Positions 1 through 9,658 are shown, numbered from the stretch's first letter. The stretch is 64,000 bases of DNA from Brenneria nigrifluens DSM 30175 = ATCC 13028 (GCF_005484965.1 NZ_CP034036.1:1674001-1738000); one strand, 5' to 3'. Notes: a model not told the origin generated them from the letters alone. Translations and numbers: made by a program.

Positions 1-108
1 CCTTTACCGCGCGACCGCGCCAGCTATGCGTTTACCGACCTGCGGCGCGAAGTGCTGGCGGCGATGACGCCGGATACCGTGTGCCACGAAGCGGCGGTGG
101 CGGGGTAA
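1..108 (+). CDS. 3' end of an unidentified gene (partial)
   Basis: An open frame runs in from the left edge and ends at a TAA at 106-108, giving the last 35 residues of a protein that contain LRREVLAAMTPDT and end in AVAG. Codon use is GC-rich at third positions like the neighbouring genes, so it is probably a real C-terminus. It converges on maeA, leaving about 60 bases between the two stops. There is too little sequence to name a family. Confidence 0.5.
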   Translation, partial: PLPRDRASYAFTDLRREVLAAMTPDTVCHEAAVAG

Positions 109-168
109 AAGAGTAGGGAGGCAGAGCGCGGCCTAAGCCGCGCTCTTCGATCGAAAATAACGAGGAGA

Positions 169-1866
169 TTAGAACGAGGTGCGTTTGTAGCTGCGGTACT
201 GCGGTTGCCAGAAGTTGTCGGCAATGGCTTTTGCCAGCGCATCGCCGGAGGTCACCACCGCCACGCCCTGCAACTGCGCCGCTTTACCCACTTCCAGCGC
301 AATGCGTTTCGATACTTCCTGAATATCCGCGATATCCGGCAGCAGCGCGCCTTCGCCGTGGTTCGCCAGCGGAGAGCAGTCCGCCAGGGTACGGCTGGCC
401 GCCATCAGCATAACGTCGGTAATGCGGGTCGCGCCCGATGCCAGCGCCCCTAAACCAATCCCCGGGAAGATAAAGGAGTTGTTGCACTGGGCGATGGGGT
501 AAACCTTATCCTGATAGTGAACCGGCGCGAACGGGCTGCCGGTGGCAACCAGCGCGGCGCCGTCCGTCCAGCGGATAATGTCTTCCGGGCGGGCTTCCAC
601 GCGCGACGTCGGGTTGGACAACGGCATCACGATGGGGCGCTCGCAGTGACTGTGCATCTCACGGATAATTTCTTCGGTAAACAGGCCGGGCTGACCGGAA
701 ACGCCGATCATCACGGTCGGTTTGGCGTTGCGCACCACCTCCAGCAGGGAGATCGCGTCGCTGGCGACTTCCCAGCGGGTCAGCAATTCGCTTTTCTGCA
801 CCAGCTTGCTCTGGAAGTCGAGCAGGTTCGGCAGCTTATCGGTCAGCAGGCCGAAGCGGTCCACCATAAATACCCGGGCGCGGGCTTCATCTTCGCTCAA
901 ACCTTCAGACTTCATCTGGGCGATGATTTGTTCCGCGATGCCGCATCCGGCGGAACCGGCGCCGAGGAACACCACGGTCTGGTCGCGCAGCTGGCTGCCC
1001 GCCGCCCGGCTGGCGGCAATCAGGCTACCGAGGGTAACGGCCGCGGTGCCCTGAATGTCGTCATTGAAGCTGCAAATCTCGTCGCGATAGCGATTCAGCA
1101 GCGGGGTGGCGTTTTTCTGGGCGAAATCTTCGAACTGCAGCAGCACGTTCGGCCAGCGGCGTTTAACCGCCTGAATGAATTCATCGACAAACGCATAGTA
1201 TTCGTCATCGGTAATACGCGGGTGACGCCAGCCCATATACAGCGGATCGTTCAGACGCTGCGGGTTGTTGGTGCCGACATCCAGCACCACCGGCAGGGTA
1301 TACGCCGGGCTGATGCCGCCGCAGGCGGTGTACAGCGACAGTTTACCGATGGGGATGCCCATTCCGCCGATGCCCTGGTCGCCCAGGCCCAGAATACGTT
1401 CGCCATCGGTAACCACGATGACCTTCACATTCTGTTTGGTGGCGTTTTGCAGCATATCGTCGATATGCGCGCGGTTGGGGTAGGCGATAAACAGGCCGCG
1501 CGCCCGGCGGTAGATATCAGAGAAGTGCTCGCAGGCTTCGCCGACGGTCGGCGTATAGATGATGGGCATCATCTCGCTGAGGTGGGCGTCCAGCAAACGA
1601 TAGAACAGCGTTTCGTTGGTATCCTGGATATTGCGCAGGTATACGTGTTTTTCTATATCGTTTTTAAACTCCTGGTATTGACGCCAGGCTCGTTCGGCCT
1701 GTTCTTCAATGGTTTCGACGGCTTCCGGTAATAAACCATATAGATTAAAGTCGGCGCGTTCTTCTTCTGTAAAAGCGCTGCCTTTATTCAACAGGGGAAA
1801 TTCAAGAAGTATTGGACCAGCATAGGGGATGTAGAGGGGACGTTTACTTTCGTATTCTAATTCCAT
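169..1866 (-). CDS. maeA: NAD-dependent malic enzyme
   Basis: Oxidative decarboxylation of L-malate to pyruvate with NAD+, in the cytoplasm, linking the TCA cycle to pyruvate. The 565 residues equal the length of E. coli MaeA and align throughout from memory. Visible landmarks are the N-terminal malic domain with YTPTVGEACEHF near residue 104 (catalytic Tyr), the DGERILGLGDQG segment, the metal-site stretch FEDFAQKNA, and the Rossmann motif FLGAGSAGCGIAE near 300. It starts with ATG and is monocistronic: the upstream 180 bases before cdd are AT-rich and presumably carry its promoter. Nothing is unusual. Confidence 0.97.
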   Translation of the reverse strand: MELEYESKRPLYIPYAGPILLEFPLLNKGSAFTEEERADFNLYGLLPEAVETIEEQAERAWRQYQEFKNDIEKHVYLRNIQDTNETLFYRLLDAHLSEMMPIIYTPTVGEACEHFSDIYRRARGLFIAYPNRAHIDDMLQNATKQNVKVIVVTDGERILGLGDQGIGGMGIPIGKLSLYTACGGISPAYTLPVVLDVGTNNPQRLNDPLYMGWRHPRITDDEYYAFVDEFIQAVKRRWPNVLLQFEDFAQKNATPLLNRYRDEICSFNDDIQGTAAVTLGSLIAASRAAGSQLRDQTVVFLGAGSAGCGIAEQIIAQMKSEGLSEDEARARVFMVDRFGLLTDKLPNLLDFQSKLVQKSELLTRWEVASDAISLLEVVRNAKPTVMIGVSGQPGLFTEEIIREMHSHCERPIVMPLSNPTSRVEARPEDIIRWTDGAALVATGSPFAPVHYQDKVYPIAQCNNSFIFPGIGLGALASGATRITDVMLMAASRTLADCSPLANHGEGALLPDIADIQEVSKRIALEVGKAAQLQGVAVVTSGDALAKAIADNFWQPQYRSYKRTSF

Positions 1867-2047
1867 GACTTTTTTACTCTTTGGGTAACAGAAACGAATT
1901 CGGGTGAATAATAAAAACGCTGTGGCCCGGATCTTAAATTACCCACAAAATATGTACAGAAAATGTTAATTAAAATAGTTACAGATGGCTTGCATCGGCG
2001 AATAAAAAAAGCTGTATCGATTCAATCAGTTCATTTAATCAGCGCCG

Positions 2048-2935
2048 TCACTGCATGAAATGGCGGATAACATTTTTACAGCCCAGGTCGTTCAGCAGCG
2101 CCGCGCACGATTCCCATTGGCTGATGACGGCGTCGCGGCGTTCGACCACGGCGGCCCGGCGTATCGCCGTATGCCGCTCGCCCGCCAGATTCATCAGGTT
2201 AAGCGCCCCCTGCAAAGGGGGCAGGCTGGGATTGAACGCCGCATTTTCAGCGTAGCGGCCGGTATAGATGGCGCCGCCGCGCGTTTCCAGCGCCACGCCG
2301 CTTAACGCCTGCGTGTATGGCGCGTGGCTGCGGTTGGCGGCATCCAGCGCGGCAAGGACCAGCGCGTCCTGATGCGCCAGCGCGCAGCCATGGTCGACCT
2401 CATCCATCAACCTGGCGCTGGTGTTCAGATCGCCGGGGCCGAAGGCGTCCGGCAGATAATGGCCGAGCAGGGCGGGCTGACGGCCCGGCAGTTGAATGCG
2501 CAGCGTGGAGGCGGCGTTAAGCTCATTCATAAACTGCCGGCAGTGGCCGCACGGCGTGTAGTTCACTGTTATCGCCGCCAGCCCCGTCTCATTGCGCGAC
2601 CAGGCGTGGCTAATCGCGCTTTGTTCCGCGTGTACCGTGTGCTGAAGCGGCGCGCCGCTGAACTCCATATTGGCGCCGAAATAAAAATTGCCGCTCACTC
2701 CCTGGGCGATGGCGCCCACCTGAAAACGCGAGATCGGCGTCAGCGCACAGGCGGCGGCCAACGGCAGCAAGGCAAAGGCCAGCGCGTTGGTATCCATCCG
2801 GCCGGCGTCGGCCAGCCCGGCCGCTTCATCCGCGGTCAGCATGGCGGCAAAATCCTGCCGGTGCAGAATGGGCTCCAGGGCGGATTGCAAACGGGATGGC
2901 AACTGTTTCAGGGCGTTTTCAAAGCGTGGAAACAT
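2048..2935 (-). CDS. cdd: Cytidine deaminase
   Basis: Hydrolytic deamination of cytidine and deoxycytidine to uridine or deoxyuridine for pyrimidine salvage. At 295 residues it is the long, duplicated-domain enterobacterial form. The N-terminal catalytic half holds the zinc site: His102 and Glu104 in HAEQSAISHAW, and Cys129 and Cys132 in PCGHCRQF. The C-terminal half is the catalytically empty repeat. As in E. coli it lies beside yohK/yohJ, read in the same direction, but a 227-base AT-rich gap separates them. That gap contains TGTGA half-sites that could serve CRP; this is only suggestive. Confidence 0.97.
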   Translation of the reverse strand: MFPRFENALKQLPSRLQSALEPILHRQDFAAMLTADEAAGLADAGRMDTNALAFALLPLAAACALTPISRFQVGAIAQGVSGNFYFGANMEFSGAPLQHTVHAEQSAISHAWSRNETGLAAITVNYTPCGHCRQFMNELNAASTLRIQLPGRQPALLGHYLPDAFGPGDLNTSARLMDEVDHGCALAHQDALVLAALDAANRSHAPYTQALSGVALETRGGAIYTGRYAENAAFNPSLPPLQGALNLMNLAGERHTAIRRAAVVERRDAVISQWESCAALLNDLGCKNVIRHFMQ

Positions 2936-3162
2936 AGCGGCTTGCTCTTTTGTATTGATGAATAGGCATCATATTAAGTAGCAGATTAGCAATATATTGT
3001 GATTATTATCTCGTTATATATGTAAGGAATGAAAGGAATATTAAAAATATGTGATGTGTATTGGATTTTATTCTCTTGCGCCTGAGTAAAGAGGGCGGGA
3101 ATAGGGCCAAAGGGTTAAGGTATCGGCCGCCTTAATCCATAACCGTAAAACGCCAAGCCGCG

Positions 3163-3858
3163 TTAACCGGCAAAATGAAGCAGCACCGGAAAAATAAACG
3201 GTGCCACCAGCGAAGTAATAATCCCGCAGATCACCAGCGCCAGCGAACTGAACGCCCCTTCCTGAAAATCGACTTCCGCGCAGCGCGCCGTGCCCAGGGC
3301 GTGTGAAGCGGTTCCCATCGACAAGCCGCGGGCGGCTTTGGTTTTAATGCCGATGCGGTCGAACAGACCGTGTCCCGCCACCGCGCCGACGATGCCGACA
3401 AAAATGACGCACACCGCGCTGATGGCGGGAATACCGCCGAGCGAGCTGGCGACCGCCATGGCGATCGGCGTGGTGACGGATTTCGGCAGTACCGAGGCGG
3501 CAATCTCCGGGGATGCGCCCATCCACAGCGCCACCAGGGTGCCGGAAACGATGGCGGCGAGGCTGCCGATAAAACAGACGCTGATGATGGATTTCCAGCG
3601 CGCGCGGATTTGGTGAATCTGCTCGTAGAGCGGAAAGGCCAGCGCGACCACGGCGGGCTGCAGCAGGCTGTTGAGCACTTCGCTGCCCTTGAAGTAGTGC
3701 TCGTAAGGGATACGCAACAGTAGCAGCAGGGGAATGATAATCGCCATCGACACCAACAATGGGTTCAGCAACGATATTTGTGTCACCGCCGCCAGCTTAC
3801 GGGCGGCGAAAAAGACCAGCAGCGTGAGCGGCAACGACCACCACAAATAGGCGAACAT
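3163..3858 (-). CDS. yohK: LrgB/CidB-family inner-membrane protein YohK
   Basis: Polytopic inner-membrane protein of the CidB/LrgB family, 231 residues, with about seven hydrophobic segments. Family members work with a small LrgA/CidA partner in murein hydrolase control or in glycolate and pyruvate efflux; which of these applies in enterobacteria is not settled. The conserved stretch SVTTPIAMAVASSLGGIPA and the small-residue-rich segments are typical. Its ATG overlaps the stop of yohJ by one base (TGATG), so the pair is translationally coupled with yohJ first. Confidence 0.93.
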   Translation of the reverse strand: MFAYLWWSLPLTLLVFFAARKLAAVTQISLLNPLLVSMAIIIPLLLLLRIPYEHYFKGSEVLNSLLQPAVVALAFPLYEQIHQIRARWKSIISVCFIGSLAAIVSGTLVALWMGASPEIAASVLPKSVTTPIAMAVASSLGGIPAISAVCVIFVGIVGAVAGHGLFDRIGIKTKAARGLSMGTASHALGTARCAEVDFQEGAFSSLALVICGIITSLVAPFIFPVLLHFAG

Positions 3859-4265
3859 CAGGGTTTGTCCTTGGTTGGCGGGGTATCAGCGGCGATGGCG
3901 CGTTCGCGCTGCATCAGCTGGGTGCTGAAACCGACGACGATCATCACCACAAAGGTACTGATCAGGCAGGAAACGACGATCGGCCCAAACTGCTGGCTAA
4001 GCAGATCGTAGTAGTTCATCACGCCCACCCCTATCGGCACAAACAGCAGCGCCATATGGCGAATAAACAGATGACAGCCGGGTTTCACCCAGGTGGCCGG
4101 CAGGATCTGCGAAGCGAGAAGCGAGAACAGAATCAGCATACCGATAATGCTGCCCGGAATAACCAGAGGGAGTAACGCGGATATCGCATTGCCTGCCAGC
4201 AGACAGAGATAAATCAATGCGAAAGCGCGTAAATACCGCCAACAAAGGGTGATCGTATTACGCAT
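3858..4265 (-). CDS. yohJ: LrgA/CidA-family inner-membrane protein YohJ
   Basis: Small membrane protein of the CidA/LrgA (holin-like) family, 135 residues with four predicted transmembrane segments and the family stretch GSIIGMLILF. I start it at the ATG at 4263-4265 (MRNTITLCW), which matches the E. coli protein and follows an AGGAC ribosome-binding sequence. An in-frame extension upstream to about 4490 runs back into bioA and is not supported. It overlaps yohK by one base and is the promoter-proximal gene of the pair. Confidence 0.92.
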   Translation of the reverse strand: MRNTITLCWRYLRAFALIYLCLLAGNAISALLPLVIPGSIIGMLILFSLLASQILPATWVKPGCHLFIRHMALLFVPIGVGVMNYYDLLSQQFGPIVVSCLISTFVVMIVVGFSTQLMQRERAIAADTPPTKDKP

Positions 4266-4363
4266 GGGAAAGTCCTGATTAACTGATACGGCCATGATAA
4301 CGCTAATGGAATTAGTGTGCCACAGATCACAGGTTTTCCCGGCCGGTAAATCCGGATGCCGGC

Positions 4364-5656
4364 TCAGCCGGTAAACAGCCCGCGCTCGGAAACCGCTTCG
4401 CCGATGGTGTCGGTAAGGCGGCGTAGCTGTTCGGGCGGAATGATAAACGGCGGCATAAGATAGATAAGTTTGCCGAACGGGCGGATCCATACGCCGCGCG
4501 TCACGAAAAAGCGCTGCAGCCGCGCCATATCGACCGGGCGGCGCGTCTCCACCACGCCAATCGCCCCCAGCACCCGCACGTCCGCCACCTCGGGCGCGGC
4601 GGATAACGGCTTCAGCGCCTGAAGCAGCTGTTGTTCGATGGCGGAGACCTGGCTCTGCCAGCGGTTCTCCGCCAGCAGCGTCAGGCTGGCGTTGGCCGCC
4701 GCGCAGGCCAGCGGATTGCCCATAAAGGTCGGGCCGTGCATAAAGCAGCCCGCCGCGCCGTTGCTGATGGTGTCGGCCACCTGCCGGGTGGTGAGCGTGG
4801 CCGAAAGCGTCAGATAGCCGCCGGTGAGCGCTTTGCCCAGACAGAGGATATCCGGCGTGATGCCCGCATGTTCACAGGCGAACAGCCTGCCGGTACGGCC
4901 GAACCCGCTGGCGATCTCATCGGCGATCAGCAGCACGCCGTAGCGATCGCACAGTTCGCGCACCCGTTGCAGATAGCGCGGATGGTAAAAACGCATGCCG
5001 CCTGCCCCCTGGACGATAGGCTCCAGCACCACCGCCGCCAGTTGCGCGGCGTGTTGCGCCAGCTGCGCGTGCAGCGGGGCGATATCCTCCTCGCGCCATT
5101 GGTCGTCGAACCGGCACTGCGGGGCGTCGGCGAACAGATGCGCGGGCAGATAGCCCTGATACAGGCTGTGCATCGAGTTTTGCGGATCGCAGACCGCCAT
5201 CGCGCCGAAGGTGTCGCCGTGGTAGCCGTGGCGCAGCGTGAGGAAACGCTGGCGCCGCTCCCCGCGCGCCTGCCAGTATTGCAGCGCCATTTTCAGCGCC
5301 ACCTCCACGGCGACCGAGCCGGAGTCCGCCAGAAACACGCACTCCAGCGCGTCAGGCGTCATCGCCACCAGCCGACGACAGAGCGCCACCGCCTGCGGAT
5401 GGGTAATGCCGCCGAACATCACGTGCGACATCCGAGACATCTGCTGCTGCAACGCCTGATTGATGGCCGGATGGTTATAGCCGTGGATCGCCGCCCACCA
5501 GGAAGACATGCCGTCGACCAGACGCCGTCCGTCGGCAAGCTCAAGTTCGACGCCGTCGGCGGCGACCACCGGATAAACAGGCAGCGGTTGGGTCATGGAG
5601 GTATAGGGATGCCAGATATGGCGTTGGTCGAAGGCGAGGTCGTCAGGCGTCATCAT
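4364..5656 (-). CDS. bioA: Adenosylmethionine-8-amino-7-oxononanoate aminotransferase
   Basis: PLP-dependent transaminase that converts KAPA to DAPA in biotin synthesis, using S-adenosylmethionine as amino donor. It has 430 residues, the family length. It shows the N-terminal LAFDQRHIWHPYTSM, the PLP-phosphate contact DSGSVAVEVALKMA, the aspartate in IADEIASGFGRTG, and the Schiff-base lysine in CLGKALTGGY. Two adjacent ATG codons (5656 and 5653) are possible starts; E. coli corresponds to the second. It is divergent from bioB, with the BirA operator between them, so both arms should be shut off by biotin-loaded BirA. Confidence 0.96.
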   Translation of the reverse strand: MMTPDDLAFDQRHIWHPYTSMTQPLPVYPVVAADGVELELADGRRLVDGMSSWWAAIHGYNHPAINQALQQQMSRMSHVMFGGITHPQAVALCRRLVAMTPDALECVFLADSGSVAVEVALKMALQYWQARGERRQRFLTLRHGYHGDTFGAMAVCDPQNSMHSLYQGYLPAHLFADAPQCRFDDQWREEDIAPLHAQLAQHAAQLAAVVLEPIVQGAGGMRFYHPRYLQRVRELCDRYGVLLIADEIASGFGRTGRLFACEHAGITPDILCLGKALTGGYLTLSATLTTRQVADTISNGAAGCFMHGPTFMGNPLACAAANASLTLLAENRWQSQVSAIEQQLLQALKPLSAAPEVADVRVLGAIGVVETRRPVDMARLQRFFVTRGVWIRPFGKLIYLMPPFIIPPEQLRRLTDTIGEAVSERGLFTG

Positions 5657-5661
5657 TGGTG

Positions 5662-5695
5662 TTGTAAACTAAAAATGTATTGAGTTGGTTGACAG
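5662..5695. promoter_or_regulatory. bioO, BirA operator between bioA and bioB
   Basis: TTGTAAACT, a 16-base spacer, then GGTTGACAG lies in the 90-base bioA/bioB gap. It matches the BirA operator pattern TTGTAAACC-N16-GGTTTACAA closely in half-site sequence and spacing. It overlaps where the face-to-face bio promoters are expected, so one site should repress both directions when biotin is abundant. Confidence 0.88.
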
Positions 5696-5747
5696 TATAA
5701 AGGGTTAATTTAAACTGATGAAACGTTTTTATTTTGGAGACGCCGCC

Positions 5748-6785
5748 ATGGCCGACCGCATCTACTGGACGCTTGAGCAAGCGCAAGAACTATTCGACAA
5801 GCCGTTTCTGGAGCTGATGTTTACCGCGCAGCAGATTCATCGTCAGCATTTTGATCCCCGTCAGGTACAGGTCAGCACACTGTTGTCGATCAAAACCGGC
5901 GCCTGCCCTGAAGACTGTAAATACTGTCCGCAAAGTTCCCGCTACCGTACGGGCATTGAAACCGAACGGCTGATGCAGGTGGAGCAGGTGCTGGAGTCCG
6001 CCCGTCAGGCGAAAGCGGCCGGCTCGACCCGTTTCTGTATGGGCGCCGCCTGGAAAAATCCGCACGAGCGCGACATGCCCTATCTGGAGCAGATGGTGCA
6101 GGGCGTCAAAGAGCTGGGCATGGAAACCTGTATGACGCTCGGCACCCTGGACGGCGATCAGGCGTCGCGTTTAGCCGCGGCCGGGCTGGATTTCTATAAC
6201 CACAATCTCGATACCTCGCCGGAGTTTTACGGCAGCATTATTACCACCCGCAGCTATCAGGAGCGCCTGGATACGCTGGATAAGGTGCGCGGCGCCGGTA
6301 TCAAGGTCTGCTCCGGCGGGATTGTCGGCCTGGGGGAAACGGTGCGCGACCGCGCCGGCCTGCTGGTGCAACTGGCCAATCTGCCGACGCCGCCGGAAAG
6401 CGTGCCGATCAATATGCTGGTAAAAGTAAAAGGCACGCCGCTGGCCGATAACGAGGACGTCGACGCGTTTGATTTTATCCGCACCATCGCCGTGGCGCGC
6501 ATTATGATGCCGACCTCCTACGTGCGTCTCTCCGCCGGCCGCGAGCAGATGAGCGAACAGACGCAGGCGATGTGCTTTATGGCCGGCGCCAACTCCATCT
6601 TCTATGGCTGCAAACTGCTGACCACGCCGAACCCCAAAGAGGATAAGGATCTGGCGCTATTCCGCAAACTGGGGCTGAACCCGCGGCAGACCGAGGTGGA
6701 ATACGGCGATAACCAACAGCAGCAGCGGCTGACGCGGCAGTTGACCCACGCCGATACGGAGCAGTTCTACAATGCCGCGCTGTAG
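5748..6785 (+). CDS. bioB: Biotin synthase
   Basis: Radical-SAM enzyme that inserts sulfur into dethiobiotin to form biotin. The 4Fe-4S motif CPEDCKYC is near residue 53, and the 2Fe-2S ligands lie in the FCMGAAW, TCMTLG and CSGGIVGLGE segments. I start at the ATG at 5748 (MADRIYW), 345 residues. It has a TTGGAGA Shine-Dalgarno seven bases upstream and matches the E. coli N-terminus. A longer in-frame start at 5718 would cover that ribosome-binding site and is less likely. It is first in bioBFCD. Confidence 0.96.
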   Translation: MADRIYWTLEQAQELFDKPFLELMFTAQQIHRQHFDPRQVQVSTLLSIKTGACPEDCKYCPQSSRYRTGIETERLMQVEQVLESARQAKAAGSTRFCMGAAWKNPHERDMPYLEQMVQGVKELGMETCMTLGTLDGDQASRLAAAGLDFYNHNLDTSPEFYGSIITTRSYQERLDTLDKVRGAGIKVCSGGIVGLGETVRDRAGLLVQLANLPTPPESVPINMLVKVKGTPLADNEDVDAFDFIRTIAVARIMMPTSYVRLSAGREQMSEQTQAMCFMAGANSIFYGCKLLTTPNPKEDKDLALFRKLGLNPRQTEVEYGDNQQQQRLTRQLTHADTEQFYNAAL

Positions 6786-6812
6786 CGCTCCGCACGCGCG
6801 GCGCCGGCGGCC

Positions 6813-7961
6813 ATGAGCTGGCAACAACGCATTGCGCTGGCGCTGGAACAGCGCCGTCAGGATGATGCCTACCGCACGCGGCGGGCCAATCAGAGCGGCA
6901 ACGGCCGCTGGCTGATGCAGGACGGGCGGCGCTACCTCAATTTTTCCAGCAACGATTATCTGGGGCTGAGCCGTCATCCGGAAATTATTCGCGCCTGGCG
7001 CCAGGGGGCGCAGCGCTATGGCGTCGGTTCCGGCGGCTCCGGCCACGTGACGGGTTATACCGACGCCCATGAGACGCTGGAGCAACAACTGGCGGAGTGG
7101 CTGGGCTATGCGCGCGCGCTGCTGTTTATTTCCGGCTATGCGGCGAATCAGGCGGTGGTCGCCGCGTTGACGCAGGCGGGCGATCGTATTCTGGCCGACC
7201 GGCTGAGCCACGCTTCCCTGCTGGAGGCCGCGGCGCACTCGCCGGCGACGCTGCGGCGTTTTAGCCACAATGACCATCAAGCTTTGCGGCGCCTGCTGGA
7301 AAAGCCAGCCGCGGGTCAAACCCTGGCGGTCACCGAAGGGGTGTTCAGCATGGACGGCGACAGCGCGCCGCTGCCGCAGTTGCATGCGCTGTGTCGTGAA
7401 CGCGGCGCCTGGCTGATGGTGGATGATGCCCACGGGGTAGGCGTGCTGGGCGAGGAAGGGCGGGGAAGCTGCTGGCGGCGGCAGGTGAGGCCCGAGCTGT
7501 TGATCGTCACCTTCGGCAAGGCGTTCGGCGTCAGCGGCGCCGCCGTGCTGTGCGCCGAACCGCTGGCGGAATACCTGTTGCAGTTCGCCCGCCATCTGAT
7601 TTACAGCACCGCCATGCCCGCGGCGCAGGCCTGCGCGCTAAGCGCCGCGCTGAACTGTGTCCGCCAGGGGGAGGCGCTGCGGGAGGCGCTGCGGCGCAAT
7701 ATCGCCCGGTTCCGCGCCGGTTGCGCTACCTCGCCTTGGCGGCCGATGGACTCCGATAGCGCCATTCAGCCGCTGCTGGTCGGCGACAACGCCCGCGCGC
7801 TGGCGTTGATGACGCGCATGCGCGCGCAGGGAATATGGGTAACGGCGATGCGTCCTCCCACGGTGCCGCCCGGCAGCGCCCGCCTGCGGATTACGCTGAC
7901 GGCGGCGCATCGGCCGGAAGATATTGAGCAATTATTGACGGTGCTGCGCCATGCCGACTGA
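6813..7961 (+). CDS. bioF: 8-amino-7-oxononanoate synthase
   Basis: PLP enzyme joining pimeloyl-ACP and alanine to give KAPA, the first ring-forming step of biotin synthesis. It has 382 residues. Features are GSGGSGHVTGYTDAHETLE near residue 75, DDAHGVGVLGEEG with the PLP-nitrogen aspartate, and the Schiff-base lysine in TFGKAFGVSGAA. It is 27 bases downstream of bioB and overlaps the start of bioC by 11 bases, as expected for a coupled bioBFCD operon. Confidence 0.96.
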   Translation: MSWQQRIALALEQRRQDDAYRTRRANQSGNGRWLMQDGRRYLNFSSNDYLGLSRHPEIIRAWRQGAQRYGVGSGGSGHVTGYTDAHETLEQQLAEWLGYARALLFISGYAANQAVVAALTQAGDRILADRLSHASLLEAAAHSPATLRRFSHNDHQALRRLLEKPAAGQTLAVTEGVFSMDGDSAPLPQLHALCRERGAWLMVDDAHGVGVLGEEGRGSCWRRQVRPELLIVTFGKAFGVSGAAVLCAEPLAEYLLQFARHLIYSTAMPAAQACALSAALNCVRQGEALREALRRNIARFRAGCATSPWRPMDSDSAIQPLLVGDNARALALMTRMRAQGIWVTAMRPPTVPPGSARLRITLTAAHRPEDIEQLLTVLRHAD

Positions 7962-8712
7962 AACCCACGATAAACCGGCCATCGCCCGGGCGTTCGGCCG
8001 GGCGGCGGACAGCTACGACCGCTATGCGGCGCTGCAACGGGCCAGCGGCGCGCGCCTGCTGGAGATGGTCGCGTCGCATCATGGATCGCAGGTGCTGGAC
8101 GCCGGCTGCGGCACCGGTCACTTCAGCCGCCGCTGGCGGCAGTTGGATAAGACCGTGACCGCGTTGGACCTGTCTTCCGAGATGCTGGCCTACGCCGGCG
8201 AGCAGCGGGCCGCGCACCGCTATGTGTTGGGGGATATCGAAAACCTGCCGCTGGCGGACGGCAGCGTGGATATCAGCTACAGCAATCTGGCGGTGCAGTG
8301 GTGCGACGATCTGCCGCGCGCGCTGGCCGAACTGTATCGGGTGACCCGCCCGGGCGGCGCCATCGCCTTTTCCACGCTGGCGGACGGATCGCTCAGCGAG
8401 CTGGCGCAGGCCTGGCGGCGCGTGGACGGCAGCCGCCGGGTGAACCGTTTTCTCTCCGTTCCCGCCATACGGGCCGCCTGCCGCCCTTACCGCCATCAAC
8501 TTCACCAGGAGCGGGTGACCCACTGTTTTCCCGACGTGCTGGCGCTGCTGAAGTCGCTGAAAGGCATCGGCGCCACCTGGCTGCATCAGGGACGCGCGCC
8601 CGGTTTGCTCAGCCGGGCGCGTCTTGATGCGCTGGCGTCGGGGTATCCTCGGCGCCAGGAGGGCTATCCGCTCAGCTATCAACTGATTTACGGAGTGATT
8701 TATCGTGATTAA
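7951..8712 (+). CDS. bioC: Malonyl-ACP O-methyltransferase
   Basis: Class I SAM-dependent methyltransferase that masks malonyl-ACP as its methyl ester, so fatty acid synthesis can build the pimeloyl chain. It has 253 residues, with the SAM motif VLDAGCGTGHFS near residue 48 and the acidic ribose-binding segment ALDLSSEMLAYA. The ATG lies inside the bioF 3' end and its TAA lies inside bioD, so translation is coupled on both sides. The demethylating esterase (bioH) is not in the window. Confidence 0.95.
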   Translation: MPTETHDKPAIARAFGRAADSYDRYAALQRASGARLLEMVASHHGSQVLDAGCGTGHFSRRWRQLDKTVTALDLSSEMLAYAGEQRAAHRYVLGDIENLPLADGSVDISYSNLAVQWCDDLPRALAELYRVTRPGGAIAFSTLADGSLSELAQAWRRVDGSRRVNRFLSVPAIRAACRPYRHQLHQERVTHCFPDVLALLKSLKGIGATWLHQGRAPGLLSRARLDALASGYPRRQEGYPLSYQLIYGVIYRD

Positions 8713-9382
8713 GCGCTGGTTTGTAACCGGAACGGATACCGAGGTCGGCAAGACCATCGCCAGCTGCGCGCTGTTGCAGGCCGCCAATGGGGCCGGATAC
8801 CGTACCGCCGGCTATAAGCCGGTGGCCTCCGGCTGCGAAATAACCCCGCAGGGCGCGCGCAACGGCGATGCCTTGCTGCTGCAGGCCAACAGCGGCGTGC
8901 GGCTGGATTATCAGCAGGTCAATCCGCTGGCGTTTATCGAGCCGACGTCGCCGCATATCGCCAGCGCGGCGGAGCGGCGGCCTATTCACCTGTCAGCGCT
9001 CTCCGCCGGGCTGCGGGCGCTGGAACAGCAGGCGGACTGGCTGCTGGTGGAAGGGGCCGGCGGCTGGTTTACGCCGCTGTCTGGGCAGGAAACCTTCGCC
9101 GACTGGGTGGCGCGGGAGCAGTTGCCGGTTATTCTGGTGGTGGGCATCAAGCTGGGCTGCATTAACCATGCGCTGCTGACCGCGGGCGCTATCCGTCAGG
9201 CCGGATCAACGCTTGGCGGCTGGATCGCCAACGGCGTTGAAGCGCCGGGAAAGCGCCATCAGGAATATCTGCTCAGTTTGCGGCAGCGTCTGCCCGCCCC
9301 GATGCTGGGTGAAATCCCGCATCTGGCGCTGCCGCAGTCGCAGAATCTGGGGCGGTATATCGATCTATCGCGGCTGGGCTGA
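8705..9382 (+). CDS. bioD: Dethiobiotin synthetase
   Basis: ATP-dependent carboxylase closing the ureido ring of DAPA to give dethiobiotin. It has 225 residues, with the P-loop GTDTEVGKT near residue 8 and VEGAGGWFTPL for substrate and metal binding. It starts with GTG at 8705, overlapping bioC by eight bases; the resulting MIKRWFVTGTDTEVGKT matches the family N-terminus exactly. It is last in the bio operon. No obvious intrinsic terminator follows. Confidence 0.95.
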   Translation: MIKRWFVTGTDTEVGKTIASCALLQAANGAGYRTAGYKPVASGCEITPQGARNGDALLLQANSGVRLDYQQVNPLAFIEPTSPHIASAAERRPIHLSALSAGLRALEQQADWLLVEGAGGWFTPLSGQETFADWVAREQLPVILVVGIKLGCINHALLTAGAIRQAGSTLGGWIANGVEAPGKRHQEYLLSLRQRLPAPMLGEIPHLALPQSQNLGRYIDLSRLG

Positions 9383-9658
9383 GGTTTCACCTGCTGATAA
9401 TAAATACCCGGCTTTATCCCCGGATTGATAATTAGCCTGGTATTTATTCATCAATCAATAGAAAAAATATCTTGATTTTCCCCTTTAGCCCTTGCTACCC
9501 CTGAATGCGTTTCTGGAATCCGCGTTCCGTTTTTAGCATTTTTCAGTCTAATACTTATGAGATAAATCGCAGAAAAGGGGTGAAAAAAATCCGTATCGGC
9601 AATGATATTAGCTGAAGGTAGTATTTCTGTAACACAGAGCGGGTGCGGGGTTGTGGGA

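Noticed and set aside
517..1731. A 404-codon plus-strand open frame opposite maeA
   Set aside because: It is the antisense shadow of a fully conserved malic enzyme; composition is His/Gln/Arg-rich as expected for the complement of GC-rich coding sequence.
3001..3160. CRP site upstream of cdd
   Set aside because: Only isolated TGTGA half-sites are present; no symmetric 16-22-bp site could be assembled.
6657..7595. Long minus-strand frame across bioB-bioF
   Set aside because: It is antisense to conserved biotin genes, has low-complexity Gln/Arg/His composition and no ribosome-binding site.
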